Numbered from the stretch's first letter, positions 34,632 through 44,229 are shown. The stretch: DNA of 64,000 nt from Thiohalocapsa sp. PB-PSB1 (GCA_016745215.1 CP050890.1:1364001-1428000); one strand, 5' to 3'. The notes: generated by a model not told the origin, from the letters alone. Translations and numbers: made by a program.

Positions 34632-35681
34632 ATGTGTCGCTCCAGCGCAACCTGTTGCTGGCGCCCGCGTATAGCACGCATTCTCCTGTTGGCCGGTTTC
34701 CTCGTCTTTTCCTGCAGCGTCGCCGACGAGGTGATCATGAGCAACGGCGACCGCCTGACCGGCTCGGTCGTGCGGATCGATCCGATCTCCCTGCAATTGC
34801 AGACCGACTATGCCGGCACGCTGAACATCAATCTTTCCAAGGTGCAGAATGTGCGCTTCGATGCGCCGCGCCTGGCGCTGCTGGACGACGAAACGAAAGG
34901 CAGTATCAGCGAGTTCTCGCCCATGGCAGAAAGGATCAGCGTGCGCAGATCCGCCTCGTCCGAGCCCATCCGCGTCGTCCCCGACCGGGTTCGGGTGATC
35001 GATCCCGAGCCCTGGGAGTCCGGCGAGGGCGGCAAACTGAGCGGTGGCGTGAATCTGGCCGGCAAGAGCCAGGCAGGCAACACCGACCAGAACGAGCTCG
35101 ATTTCGACTATCACCTCGACTATCGTTGGCGCTGGCATCGCATCGAAAGCGCCGGAATCCTCGAGTACGACACCAGCAGCGGCGTCAAGACCAGCCAAAA
35201 TTGGTCGCTGGACGTCAAGTACAGCCGCCTCTTCGAAAGCCCCTGGTATGCCGCCGGCTGGGTGCTGGCAGGCCACGACCGCTTTGCCGATAAGCGCCTT
35301 CGTGTCGGCGTCGCCTCGACGCTGGGCTACCGCTTTTCTGACAGTGCGCAGCGAAATCTACGCACTGAGCTTGGACCGGGTTACATCAGCGAAGATTTCT
35401 ACGATACCCAGGATCGCCGGTTTTGGGGTCCCTTCTGGTACCTCGACTACGATCAGGTTGTCTGGAAGGACCAACTACAGCTCTATCACACCCAGCGCGC
35501 ATTCTGGGCAACCAACGACACGAGCAAGCAGCTCTGGCGCTCTTGGACAGGCTTGCGGGTGCCTCTGATTTCCGGCATCGTCGGTGGCATCGAGTACGAT
35601 ATCGAGTACGACAGCGATCCGGCGGTGGAGGCCAAGACCACCGACACGACAGTGCGGCTCAAACTGGGGTATGCGTGGTGA
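34632..35681 (+). CDS. DUF481 outer-membrane protein
   Basis: I choose ATG 34632, which gives a signal peptide (RIARILLLAGFLVFSCSVAD); frames open further upstream but are not protein-like. The mature part begins EVIMSNGDRLTGSVVRIDP, a short beta-barrel-associated repeat. A C-terminal DUF481 barrel follows (GGVNLAGKSQAGNTDQNELD, RFWGPFWYLDYDQ, ending TVRLKLGYAW with a terminal aromatic). DUF481 proteins are predicted salt-stress-induced outer-membrane beta-barrels. It lies between the decapeptide lipoprotein and the MscS channel, in line with an envelope or osmotic-stress gene block. Confidence 0.8.
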   Translation: MCRSSATCCWRPRIARILLLAGFLVFSCSVADEVIMSNGDRLTGSVVRIDPISLQLQTDYAGTLNINLSKVQNVRFDAPRLALLDDETKGSISEFSPMAERISVRRSASSEPIRVVPDRVRVIDPEPWESGEGGKLSGGVNLAGKSQAGNTDQNELDFDYHLDYRWRWHRIESAGILEYDTSSGVKTSQNWSLDVKYSRLFESPWYAAGWVLAGHDRFADKRLRVGVASTLGYRFSDSAQRNLRTELGPGYISEDFYDTQDRRFWGPFWYLDYDQVVWKDQLQLYHTQRAFWATNDTSKQLWRSWTGLRVPLISGIVGGIEYDIEYDSDPAVEAKTTDTTVRLKLGYAW

Positions 35682-35737
35682 AGGATTGCGCCAAGCCGTT
35701 CACCGCCTTCCCATGCGCATCGTCCAGTGGTTTGCGG

Positions 35738-38700
35738 ATGACGCGGTCCGCGCTCTCGCTCATTGCAGCCCTTGTTCTCGCGACGCTTTGGCTACCCTGG
35801 CTGCCCGCCGCTGCCCAGACCATGGACGGCGTCCGTGCCGGATCGACGGTCACGCCGGCGGTGCTCGAGTCGAAGATCGCGGAGGTGGAGGCAGCGATCG
35901 ACCTCGCCGACGAGGCGAAGCTCCAACTTATCGAGCTGTATCGCAAGGCGTTGAACCAGATCGAGACGACCCGTGCGAACGAAAATGCGATCGAAGAGTA
36001 TCGACTGGCGGGCGAAACCGCCCCCGCGCAGCTCGAGACGCTGCGTGAGGCGACCGACCCCGAAAACATCCCACCGCCGCTGGCGAACCTGTTGCTGTCG
36101 CAGCAGCAGCCGTTGGAGGAACTGGTGGCGTTGCTGCAAAAGGAGCAGGCGGACCTGGGTGCGGTGACGGCCCGAAAGGCCGATTTTGAGGCGCGCCTGG
36201 GGTACAACGAGGGCCGACCGACAGTCATCAATCAGCGCCTCGCCGAGGCGACGGAACAGCGCGAAGCGGTCGCGGCGCAGCTCCAGCTGCCGCCGGCGGA
36301 GGGGGCCAGCCTGGTATCGATCCAGGCGAAGCGTTGGGCCCTGGAAACGGAGTACCAGGCGCTCAGCACCGAGATCAAGCTGCTCGATCAGGAGCTGCTG
36401 ACCCGCCCGATACGGATGAAGCTGCTGCAGGCAAAGCGGGACCGCGAAGAGGCCAGCATCGCCTGGATAACCACCCGCGTGGAGGCCATCAACGAGGTCG
36501 TCAATCGCAAGCGCCAGCAGGTGGCAGACGAGGCCCGTATCGAAGCGGAGCGAGCACAGCGCGCGACCGCGGGTATGGACCCCCTGTTGGGACGTCTGTC
36601 GGAGCGCAACGCCGCCCTGTCGAAGGAAATCAACGCCATCACCGATCAGCTGCAGGGGCTTGATTCGGCACAGGCGGGCGTCTCGCAGCTCATCGAGCGC
36701 ATCGATGCCGACTACGCCGACGCCCGCGAGACCATCGAGTCGGGCGAACTCTCCGGCGAGCTGGGCACCGTGCTTCTCGAGCAGCGGCGGGCCTTGCCGG
36801 ATCTCTTGTCCATCAAGCAACGACGCAAGCAGCGCCGCGCCCAGATATCCGGGAGCAACGTGCACCTACTGCGCTATCGGGCGGAAGAGCGACGCACCGC
36901 CGACCTGGACGAGCAAGTGGCGGCGCTGGAGGACGCGCTGCAACAGCCGCTGACGCCGTATCTGCGCGAAGCGCTACGGAACCTGGTGCAGCAGCGCCGA
37001 AAACTCATCGGCGAGGCCCTACAGGCCCATGAGTTGTACCTGACCAAGCAGCGCGAACTCGCCGCCTCCGAGGACCAGCTGATCGCCGCCACCGTCGAGT
37101 ACGAGGACTTCCTGGTGGAGAACGTGCTGTGGTTGCGCAGCGAGGCGCCGACTGGCATCAACGATCTGCGCCGCTTACCTGCCGAGGTGGGCACGATGCT
37201 GGCCGCGGCGGACCTGTCCGGATTGGCCGACACCGCATTCCAGGAGCTCGCGCCGAGTCCCGCCTTCTGGCTCGCCTTGGTGCTCGCCGTGGCGCTGACC
37301 TGGCTCCGCCGCAGGTTGCTCGAGCAGATCCACGCCATTGCCAATCGGGTCGGTAAGCCAACGACGGATGGTTTCGGGCTCACCTTGCGCACCCTGGGAC
37401 TGACGCTGCTGATTGCGGCGCCGCTGCCGCTGTTGATGGCGGTGATCGGCCTGCACCTCATGCTGCTCGACGCGAGCACGGAGCTGCCGCGGGCGGTCGG
37501 TGACAGCCTGCTGCGCATCGCCATGATCTTGTACACACTCTTGGCTCTGGCCGCGATCTGCCTGCCGCGGGGCCTTGCCCGGGTCCACTTCCTCTGGCCC
37601 GAGTCCAACGTTGTTCCCCTGCGCCGCGACCTGACCTGGCTAATCTGGCTATTCCCGACGGCGGGGCTCGCATTCCATTTGGCAATCGACTTCAGTCCGG
37701 TCACGACCGGTGGAACCCCGGCGCGGCTCTTTGCGCTGCCGCTCTATGCAGTGCTGGTCTGGTTCTTGTTCCGACTTTTCCATCCGCGCAGAGGTGTGCT
37801 GGCGCAGGCGCGCCACAGCAACACCTACCCGCTGCTGATGCGGACCTATTGGCTCTGGTACCCATTGTTGTTGCTCATCCCGATGGCGTTCGCCCTCCTC
37901 GGACTCGCCGGCTACATTCACACGGTGGTCACCGAGGCGATTATGTACCTCAACACCCTGTGGCTCATGCTCGGCATGGTGCTGACGAACGCGCTGGCGT
38001 TGCGTTGGCTGATGGTGACGCGGCGGAGGCTCGCCTACGAGGCGGCGCTGGAGCGTCGGCGGGCGATGCAGGAGGCGGCGCGGGCGGAAGCGGATGCACC
38101 CGACGGCCACGATGTCGAGCTCCCGTTTGAAGAGCCGCAGGTCGACCTGATGACCCTGAGCGCCGAGACCCGGGAGCTCATCCGCACGGTTGTGAGCGTC
38201 GCCGGTCTGATCGGCCTGTATCTGATCTGGGAGGACGCGCTGCCTGCACTCCGGATCCTCGACGATTTCGTGCTCTGGCACTCCAGCGTCACTGTGGACG
38301 GCACCGAGCAGGCACAACCGGTGACGTTGGCAGCGGCAGCGCTGGCCCTGATCTATGGGATCGCTGCCTGGCTGCTCGCAACGCGCATGCCGGCGCTGAT
38401 CGAGCTCGCCCTGCTGCGCCGGTTCGATATGGCCCCGTCCAGCCGCTACACGGTCACGGCACTGACCACCTATGTCATCGTCGCCATCGGCATCCTACTG
38501 GTGCTGAGTACTCTCGGCGCACGCTGGTCGCAGCTGCAATGGCTGGTTGCCGCGCTTACGGTGGGCATTGGCTTCGGGCTGCAGGAGATCGTTGCCAACT
38601 TCGTCAGTGGTTTGATCATCCTGTTCGAGCGGCCGATCCGTTTGGGCGATGCCGTCACGGTCGGCGACACGGACGGCATCGTGACCAAGATAAAGATCCG

Positions 38701-39139
38701 CGCGACGACCGTCCGCAACTGGGATGGAAAGGAGCTGCTGGTGCCGAACAAGGAGTTCATCACCGGGCGGCTGCTCAACTGGTCGTTGTCCGATCCGACG
38801 ACCCGCCTGGTCCTGTCCGTCGGCGTCGCCTACGGCTCCCCGATACGCAAGGCAATGGAACTCATGGAACAGGCCGCGCAAGAGAACCACAACGTGCTCG
38901 ATGATCCGGGCCCGACGGTGACCTTCGATTCTTTCGGCGACAACGCCCTCGGCCTGGTACTGCGCTGCTTCGTCGGCTCGGTGGACCTGCGCTTCAAGAC
39001 AGCCAGCGCGCTGAACGAGGCGATCAACGAAAAATTCACCGCCGCCGGCATCACCATCGCCTTCCCGCAACGAGACGTACACGTCGACAGCCAAGCCCCG
39101 CTGCGGGTACGAATCGAGCATGCGGGTGAGAACGGATGA
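35738..39139 (+). CDS. Large mechanosensitive channel of the MscS/MscK type
   Basis: From ATG 35738 the 1133-residue product has a signal peptide (LIAALVLATLWLPWLPAAAQ) and a long periplasmic coiled-coil region of about 550 residues. A block of roughly ten membrane segments follows, then the MscS pore and beta domains at the C-terminus. The last show as WLVAALTVGIGFGLQEIVAN, GLIILFERPIRLGDAVTVGD and VPNKEFITGRLLNWSLSDPT. This is the MscK/MscM layout. It should open under membrane tension to release solutes on hypo-osmotic shock. It begins 56 bp after the DUF481 gene, in the same direction. Confidence 0.9.
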   Translation: MTRSALSLIAALVLATLWLPWLPAAAQTMDGVRAGSTVTPAVLESKIAEVEAAIDLADEAKLQLIELYRKALNQIETTRANENAIEEYRLAGETAPAQLETLREATDPENIPPPLANLLLSQQQPLEELVALLQKEQADLGAVTARKADFEARLGYNEGRPTVINQRLAEATEQREAVAAQLQLPPAEGASLVSIQAKRWALETEYQALSTEIKLLDQELLTRPIRMKLLQAKRDREEASIAWITTRVEAINEVVNRKRQQVADEARIEAERAQRATAGMDPLLGRLSERNAALSKEINAITDQLQGLDSAQAGVSQLIERIDADYADARETIESGELSGELGTVLLEQRRALPDLLSIKQRRKQRRAQISGSNVHLLRYRAEERRTADLDEQVAALEDALQQPLTPYLREALRNLVQQRRKLIGEALQAHELYLTKQRELAASEDQLIAATVEYEDFLVENVLWLRSEAPTGINDLRRLPAEVGTMLAAADLSGLADTAFQELAPSPAFWLALVLAVALTWLRRRLLEQIHAIANRVGKPTTDGFGLTLRTLGLTLLIAAPLPLLMAVIGLHLMLLDASTELPRAVGDSLLRIAMILYTLLALAAICLPRGLARVHFLWPESNVVPLRRDLTWLIWLFPTAGLAFHLAIDFSPVTTGGTPARLFALPLYAVLVWFLFRLFHPRRGVLAQARHSNTYPLLMRTYWLWYPLLLLIPMAFALLGLAGYIHTVVTEAIMYLNTLWLMLGMVLTNALALRWLMVTRRRLAYEAALERRRAMQEAARAEADAPDGHDVELPFEEPQVDLMTLSAETRELIRTVVSVAGLIGLYLIWEDALPALRILDDFVLWHSSVTVDGTEQAQPVTLAAAALALIYGIAAWLLATRMPALIELALLRRFDMAPSSRYTVTALTTYVIVAIGILLVLSTLGARWSQLQWLVAALTVGIGFGLQEIVANFVSGLIILFERPIRLGDAVTVGDTDGIVTKIKIRATTVRNWDGKELLVPNKEFITGRLLNWSLSDPTTRLVLSVGVAYGSPIRKAMELMEQAAQENHNVLDDPGPTVTFDSFGDNALGLVLRCFVGSVDLRFKTASALNEAINEKFTAAGITIAFPQRDVHVDSQAPLRVRIEHAGENG

Positions 39140-39759
39140 GCCCGCAAAGGGCAGTTGAAGCGCAGATTCCGCAGATTTGCGCAGATGACTGGCAGTCCCT
39201 GCACCCCTGCACCGCGAATTCCTCGCCGAAATAGCGCAACATCATGAATAATGAAATTTTATCTACCGATACCTCTACCCAATCAACTCGATAACATTGC
39301 CGAGCGCTTTACCCGTTTCAGTCTGCGCTTTGTGCTAGTCAACGGTTTTTCGCGTTTTCGGGCAAAATTAGCTTTCCTACAGCACAACAATCTTCGTTGT
39401 CAAATTGTCGCGTAACCCATTGTATTTTTCGCCGTTATGAGTTTCCGTCTAGATACTATGTAGTGCCATAACGACATATCAAGATATCTCAAAATAGTGA
39501 TTCACAAAGACATTTTGAGTATAGGTGTCAAATCCGGGTTGAGCCGAGCACCGAAGCGGCGTTTCGCTCCGGACAATACCACCAAAATACGCCTTCGCCG
39601 ACATGCGGCGATTACTCGCTAAGCTCATTGCCGACGGGGATTTCGACATCGATTGCCGGGAGCCGGGCAAATCCGCCCGAAATCCACTCATCACGATCAT
39701 CATGCGGCTGGTGGCGTGACGAAAACACGAAACTTCAGATAGAGAGGGGGAGGGCTTAA
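39140..39759. other. AT-richer stretch with a possible transposase tail
   Basis: This stretch has a much lower GC content than the genes before it. From about 39603 to 39719 a plus-strand frame reads MRRLLAKLIADGDFDIDCRE and ends NPLITIIMRLVA with a stop. It looks like the C-terminus of a transposase, but the family cannot be fixed. A GGGGGAGGG site directly precedes the next gene. Nothing else is recognised. Confidence 0.35.
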
Positions 39760-40569
39760 ATGAAAAAGAACTTGTTTGTAGTAATAGTATTGGTGTTAGT
39801 GGTCATACTTGAACAGACCGGGCCCAGCATCAAAGCAGCCACCGCTAACGAACTATTCGAGAGTAATGTACAGACTAGTCGCGATCCGGCCACTCGCCTG
39901 GCGCGAAGAATCGTAAGAGAACTGCGTGACGAGTTAGCGCCGGTTGAAGACCAGATTCGCAATGTTCCCTTTTTGACGGCGCTAGAGGCAGGTGAAGTAT
40001 CAAATGCGCAACTGGAGGCATTCGCCTGCGAGGAATTCAATATCGTTAATCGTGATTTACGTAGCAATGCCCTGTTGGTGAGTCGCTTCGGCGCAAGTCC
40101 GAGCGGTACTTTCTTTAAGGGCATATTGGATGGCGAAATCATTGCATTACAATTCATTATCGACTTTAGCGCAGCTTTAGGACTCAGCAAATGGAACCTT
40201 GATCAGTGTGAGCCACGTGCGGGTGCACAGGCTTTTCCCGCTTATGTGGCCTCACTTGCAGCTTTCAGCAATCAAGCCGATGTCGCTGCCGCATTTCTGC
40301 TGAACTTTCCGATCTTCGGGGAGAATACCGGACGCATGGCAGAGGCACTACAGAAACCTCCCTATAATTTTTCGGCCGAGGATGTTGCATTCTTTACCTT
40401 TTTTGCGACCCCGGTACCTACTTTCGATGAAGAAGCCATCGCCGTGATCGCCGAAGGTCTCAGAAACGGAGCCAAACCTCGTTTGATCAAGCGCTCTGCA
40501 CGACTATTGCAAGCCTATGAGTTACTTTTCTGGGAAACGGTGGGGGAACAAGCAGAACAAGCACAATAA
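39760..40569 (+). CDS. TenA-like (haem-oxygenase fold) protein with a signal peptide
   Basis: The 269-residue protein begins with a typical signal or anchor (KKNLFVVIVLVLVVILEQTG). It continues into a TenA/PqqC-type helical domain: VPFLTALEAGEVSNAQLEAF, then ACEEFNIVNRDLRSNALLVS, LDQCEPRAGAQAFPAYVASL, DVAAAFLLNFPIFGENTGRM and RLLQAYELLFWETVGEQAEQ. TenA proteins are normally cytosolic and handle thiamine-like amines. An exported version is unusual, so the substrate is uncertain. A strong GGGGAGGG site precedes the ATG. Codon use is more AT-rich than the envelope genes to its left, which suggests transfer. Confidence 0.75.
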   Translation: MKKNLFVVIVLVLVVILEQTGPSIKAATANELFESNVQTSRDPATRLARRIVRELRDELAPVEDQIRNVPFLTALEAGEVSNAQLEAFACEEFNIVNRDLRSNALLVSRFGASPSGTFFKGILDGEIIALQFIIDFSAALGLSKWNLDQCEPRAGAQAFPAYVASLAAFSNQADVAAAFLLNFPIFGENTGRMAEALQKPPYNFSAEDVAFFTFFATPVPTFDEEAIAVIAEGLRNGAKPRLIKRSARLLQAYELLFWETVGEQAEQAQ

Positions 40570-40825
40570 TCCCTATTGAGCACACCAGAATCTACGATGG
40601 AACAAGTAACGGTTCATTAACAACCAAAGCATCTTGACCTAATGTGGCTTGGGAAGAAGCTGACTTGTCCGCTTGCAAGTTTTGCAACTTGGTGGGAGCA
40701 TCATAGTTGGTTGTCGCTACTCGAGGGTGATCCGCCATGAACGAGTTCCGGGCTACGATGCGATCCACGAGGAGGCGATGCGCCTGTACTGTAGCCCGCT
40801 GCTGGAGGATCGTCGTCGCTGTGCG

Positions 40826-40977
40826 GCGGACCTCGCCACGGGCCTCGCCGCGGCGTTCGACAAAACTGACATAAGGCATCTTTAGGCGCTCCTCGATTTG
40901 GAAGATTGTATCGGTGTATTTCAGCTCCAGCGGCTCGGGTAGCTTCAGCACCCAGTCGATGAAGCGATAGCCCGTAG
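40826..40977 (-). pseudogene. DUF4351 gene fragment (copy 1)
   Basis: On the minus strand this reads YRFIDWVLKLPEPLELKYTD and RLKMPYVSFVERRGEARGEV, identical apart from single bases to the internal part of the gene at 45457-45773. Both ends run into unrelated DNA. The 152-bp match is the only part of the gene present here. The parent family is a PD-(D/E)xK-like Rpn/DUF4351 protein by recognition of the C-terminal domain in the other copy. Confidence 0.65.
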
Positions 40978-41059
40978 GTTGGGCCGAGGAGCGCATCCCA
41001 ACGTCACCGCCATTCCCCAAAGTCTCCTGCGACATCATCCACACAGCCCCATTCGGCCG

Positions 41060-41345
41060 TCACCCATGCTGAAGATCCCGGTGAAAGGATGAAAACCTGC
41101 AATCGATGGCGCGTTGGACATCACCCTGCTCGAGCGGATTGTCATGCACAGAGTCGATATGCCGCTGTCGATCCAAATCATCCCGGATCAGATGCTCCGG
41201 CAACACGACCCAAGCGACGATCTCGAACGGATGCACCTCGCGAACATCACGCACGATCTCCCGCAGATTATCGACTCGGTCCACCAGCAGGCGACTCGAC
41301 CGTTCCGCCAGGTCGACCGTGAAGAAAGAGGTCGCGCCTTTGATC
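41060..41345 (-). pseudogene. RAYT transposase remnant with internal deletion
   Basis: On the minus strand the frame reads ATSFFTVDLAERSSRLLVDR, VREVHPFEIVAWVVLPEHL and then jumps to DDLDRQRHIDSVHDNPLEQG and VQRAIDCRFSSFHRD. These are the first and last blocks of a RAYT. The middle third, including the second half of the HUH motif region and the catalytic Tyr helix, is deleted at the LPEHLIRDD junction. It belongs to a different RAYT subgroup from the remnant at 23542. Confidence 0.65.
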
Positions 41346-41643
41346 AGGGTCCGACGCTAACACATGTCCTGCAATGCCGTTTTATGTTCGTGGTGGTTGG
41401 GTGATGGAACGAAGCACAGAGATATGTACATCGAGTGACGGTTGAGTTGGGATTCTCGTTCGCCTTCGCGAAGCGGCAACCTGCCCATAGCCGCTTTATG
41501 GACGGGGTTGCCGCGACATCGAGCCCGTCCATGGTTCCGCTCAACGCAGGTTGCGCGACCCGACTATCATCAAACCGTCTTATTGGTCGTTTACCCTGTC
41601 GATGGTTTCCCTACACTCCCGCTCCAGTAGATAAGGAACTTTG

Positions 41644-43314
41644 ATGCCAAACTTCTCTCGTCGTCTGTTGTCCATCACCGTTGCCGCCGCCGCGGCTGTC
41701 GCATCGCCGGTCCTGACCGCCTCGCCCTTCGTGAGTTTCGATCGAGAATGGCGGAACTTCGCTTCGCAGGCGCCGGATGGTGGCGATCAAGCAAATTTTT
41801 TTGACGAGAGCGCCGCGGAGATCGTCACCCTGGATGCAGGCTCTCAGCGTGTCTTTGTCGTCAATGGCTTCAAGAACCGGGTGGACGTGCTCGATGCGGC
41901 CAGCGGCGACTGGATCGGCTATCTCGACGTATCCGCCGTCGGCGATCCGAACAGTGTCGCGGTAAGCAACGGTCGCGTCGCCGTTGCTGTCGCAGCGCCC
42001 ATCATCACCGATCTCGGCTCCGTCGTCTTCTTCGACGCGGCCGACGTGGAGATCGACAATGGCGGATCGATGACCGGTTCGGCAACGGTTGGCGCACTGC
42101 CGGACATGGTTACCTTCACCCCCGATGGAACCAAGGCGGTGGTTGCGAACGAGGGCGAACCGGACGCCGGTGTGAACCCGGTCGGCAGCCTGTCGATTGT
42201 CCCGGTCGATGCCTTTGGGGTACCTGGCACCGTTACCACGGCTGACTTTTCGGACTTTAGCCGCGATGTGCTGCTCGCAAGCGGTGTCCGCCTCCCGGAC
42301 AATGGGGCAACCCCGCAGCAGGACATCGAGCCGGAGTACATCAGCGTCTCGCCGGATGGCAGCAAAGCCTATGTCTCGCTGCAGGAAAACAACGCCATCG
42401 CGGAGGTTGACCTTCAGTCCGGAGAAGTCACCGCGGTACGCGGCCTGGGCACGAAGGACCACAACGCCGCCGGCAATGGATTCGACGCCAGCGACCGCGA
42501 CGATGAGATCCGGATCAAGAACTGGCAGACCCAGGGCATGCCGATGCCGGATTCCATCGGCGCTTATGCAGCGAACGGACAAACCTACATCGTGACGGCG
42601 AATGAGGGCGACGCGCGCAACGAGGATAATCGAGTCCAAAACCTAGAGCTTTCCGATGCCTTCGGCGACGCTGAGCAGCGCACGGAGCTGAAGCAGCAAA
42701 ACAACCTCGGTCGGCTCGAGGTCAGCACCGTCGATTTCAGTGGCACCGAGATCGGCACTGCCGACAACCCTGCGGACACCCTCTACAGCTACGGCACGCG
42801 TTCGTTCTCGATCTTCGATGAGGCCGGCAATCTGGTTTGGGACAGCGGCGACGCCTTCGAGCAGATCACCGCCAATCTCTATCCGGACGACTTCAACTCC
42901 AACAACGATGATAACAACAGCTTCGATAGCCGCTCGGACGCCAAGGGACCGGAGCCCGAGGCACTGGTGCTGGGTCGCATCAACGCGAATACTCTAGCCT
43001 TCGTTGGTCTGGAGCGCATCGGCGGCATCATGGTATACGACATCACCAACCCTGCGAGCCCGATCTTCCTGGACTACTTGCTGGATCGGGATTTCGGCGT
43101 GCCCGCCGACACCATCGTCGCCGGCGATCTAGGTCCGGAAGGTCTGTACTTCGTGCGCCCCGAGGACAGCCCTTTCGGCATGCACGGGCTCTTGGTCGCC
43201 AACGAGGTGAGCGGGAGCACTACCTGGTACAGCATCCAGGTGCCCATACCGGCACCTCTCGCGCTGTTCGTTGCCGGTCTGCCGCTGTTGCTGCTGTATC
43301 AGCGGTGGAAGTAG
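41644..43314 (+). CDS. Exported choice-of-anchor-I protein
   Basis: The ATG at 41644 follows AAGGA. The 556-residue product has a signal peptide (LLSITVAAAAAVASPVLTA). A long beta-propeller-like body matches the choice-of-anchor I domain: TLDAGSQRVFVVNGFKNRVD, TFTPDGTKAVVANEGEPDAG, EPEYISVSPDGSKAYVSLQE, GDARNEDNRV and PEALVLGRINANTLAFVGLE. It ends with VPIPAPLALFVAGLPLLLLY followed by QRWK, a PEP-CTERM-like sorting tail. It is therefore secreted and probably processed and anchored at the surface. Related proteins often carry alkaline-phosphatase-like repeats; no catalytic residues are assigned here. Confidence 0.85.
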   Translation: MPNFSRRLLSITVAAAAAVASPVLTASPFVSFDREWRNFASQAPDGGDQANFFDESAAEIVTLDAGSQRVFVVNGFKNRVDVLDAASGDWIGYLDVSAVGDPNSVAVSNGRVAVAVAAPIITDLGSVVFFDAADVEIDNGGSMTGSATVGALPDMVTFTPDGTKAVVANEGEPDAGVNPVGSLSIVPVDAFGVPGTVTTADFSDFSRDVLLASGVRLPDNGATPQQDIEPEYISVSPDGSKAYVSLQENNAIAEVDLQSGEVTAVRGLGTKDHNAAGNGFDASDRDDEIRIKNWQTQGMPMPDSIGAYAANGQTYIVTANEGDARNEDNRVQNLELSDAFGDAEQRTELKQQNNLGRLEVSTVDFSGTEIGTADNPADTLYSYGTRSFSIFDEAGNLVWDSGDAFEQITANLYPDDFNSNNDDNNSFDSRSDAKGPEPEALVLGRINANTLAFVGLERIGGIMVYDITNPASPIFLDYLLDRDFGVPADTIVAGDLGPEGLYFVRPEDSPFGMHGLLVANEVSGSTTWYSIQVPIPAPLALFVAGLPLLLLYQRWK

Positions 43315-43396
43315 CCTCTAAGGATAGGCAATCCCACTGCGATTACGGTGACGCTTTACCATTTACAACATTTCCCTGTCGGTCTCTTCTGAATAC

Positions 43397-43560
43397 ATGT
43401 CTCGGCTTCCACGAATCAACGTACCGGGTATCTCTCACCATGTGCCCCAGCGCGGAAAAAGGCGCCAACGGATATTGTTGGAGGACGACGACTCTGCGCT
43501 TTACAGAGATTGGCTCGCCCAGGCATGTCGGTCAAACGACGTCGAAGTAAGTGCTGCCTT
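43397..43560 (+). pseudogene. RAYT transposase N-terminal remnant
   Basis: The frame begins SRLPRINVPGISHHVPQRGK, then RRQRILLEDDDSALYRDWLA, the first strand and helix of a RAYT close to the type at 23542. The normal YVTQRGN motif has become HVPQRGK. The gene is cut at about 43551 by a copy of the 171-bp repeat and the HUH and Tyr motifs are lost. Confidence 0.65.
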
Positions 43561-43745
43561 CAAAGAATGTAAGGATTCACCGTAGAGACGCAGAGACGCA
43601 GAGGGGCCAAGATGCCTCGCTCGTAAGCAGACCTTTACGCGCCGCGGGAGCCGTACGGCGTAGGAGCCCGCTTGCGGGCGACCCGGCAAAGATGCCAGCG
43701 GATTGGACGCGAGCCCCGCGCCTTTACCGAGAGAAGGGCTATAGG
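43551..43745 (+). repeat. Solitary copy of the 171-bp repeat inside the RAYT remnant
   Basis: The copy starts GCTGCCTTCAAAGAATGTAA, has CACCGTAGAGACGCAGAGAC with an extra ACGCAGAG, the GTAGGAGCCCGCTTGCGGGC hairpin and a diverged GATGCCAGCGGATTGGACGC end. It interrupts the RAYT frame at 43397 and abuts MITE copy 4. Confidence 0.75.
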
Positions 43746-43750
43746 CTGGC

Positions 43751-44002
43751 TAGGCTGTCGAAATCTGCAGTCTCACTAAAACAAGCGCTTCCCGGTTTAT
43801 GGATGCATAGTCGGTGTCGGGGTCGGTGTCAAGGTCGGAATCAGGGATTGGTATCGAGCTGGCTGTTTTGATCGATGAGCGGATTCGATGCCGATTCCGA
43901 TAGCGACCCGGACACCGATGAGGCTTCCCCAGTGCGTTCGATGAAGCAATCCAAGACCCGGAATCGGTTTGGCATCAAAACTCAGGACATTTCGACAGCC
44001 TA
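43751..44002 (+). mobile_element. TA-flanked MITE, copy 4 (252 bp)
   Basis: Perfect GGCTGTCGAAAT terminal repeats lie inside TA dinucleotides. It is 6 bp longer than copy 1 because of one extra GGGTCG-type unit in the 5' hexanucleotide run. Confidence 0.85.
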
Positions 44003-44116
44003 GGCCACAGCCTTCTCGACAAATGAACTGAAGATATCCCAGGGAGCAACCTGCTCAGCGCGACTTGATCGGGATCGGGATCAAAAAAACATGACATCAG
44101 GGCGTGAAAAACCTGA

Positions 44117-44190
44117 TGTTTGTTGGGCGGACGTTTGCTGGGCGGATCTTTGCTGGGCGGATCTTTGCTGGGCGGACGTTTATTGGGCAC
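44117..44190. repeat. 15-bp tandem repeat (about 4.5 units)
   Basis: Units of TTTGCTGGGCGGATC/ACG follow one another and end in a diverged copy. In one frame they encode ADLCW pentads, which resemble pentapeptide-repeat coding DNA. Because the flanks lack a gene, it is probably a scrap of a pentapeptide-repeat protein. Confidence 0.6.
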
Positions 44191-44229
44191 TGCTTTCAAA
44201 CAATATGAATCGAGCTTCATTCTGGTTGA

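Noticed and set aside
35792..36865. A 357-codon minus-strand frame opposite the MscK-type gene
   Set aside because: It is an antisense shadow of the coiled-coil region, without family signature or ribosome site.
41611..42639. A 342-codon minus-strand frame opposite the choice-of-anchor-I gene
   Set aside because: It is an antisense shadow. The plus strand has a signal peptide, family motifs and a sorting tail.
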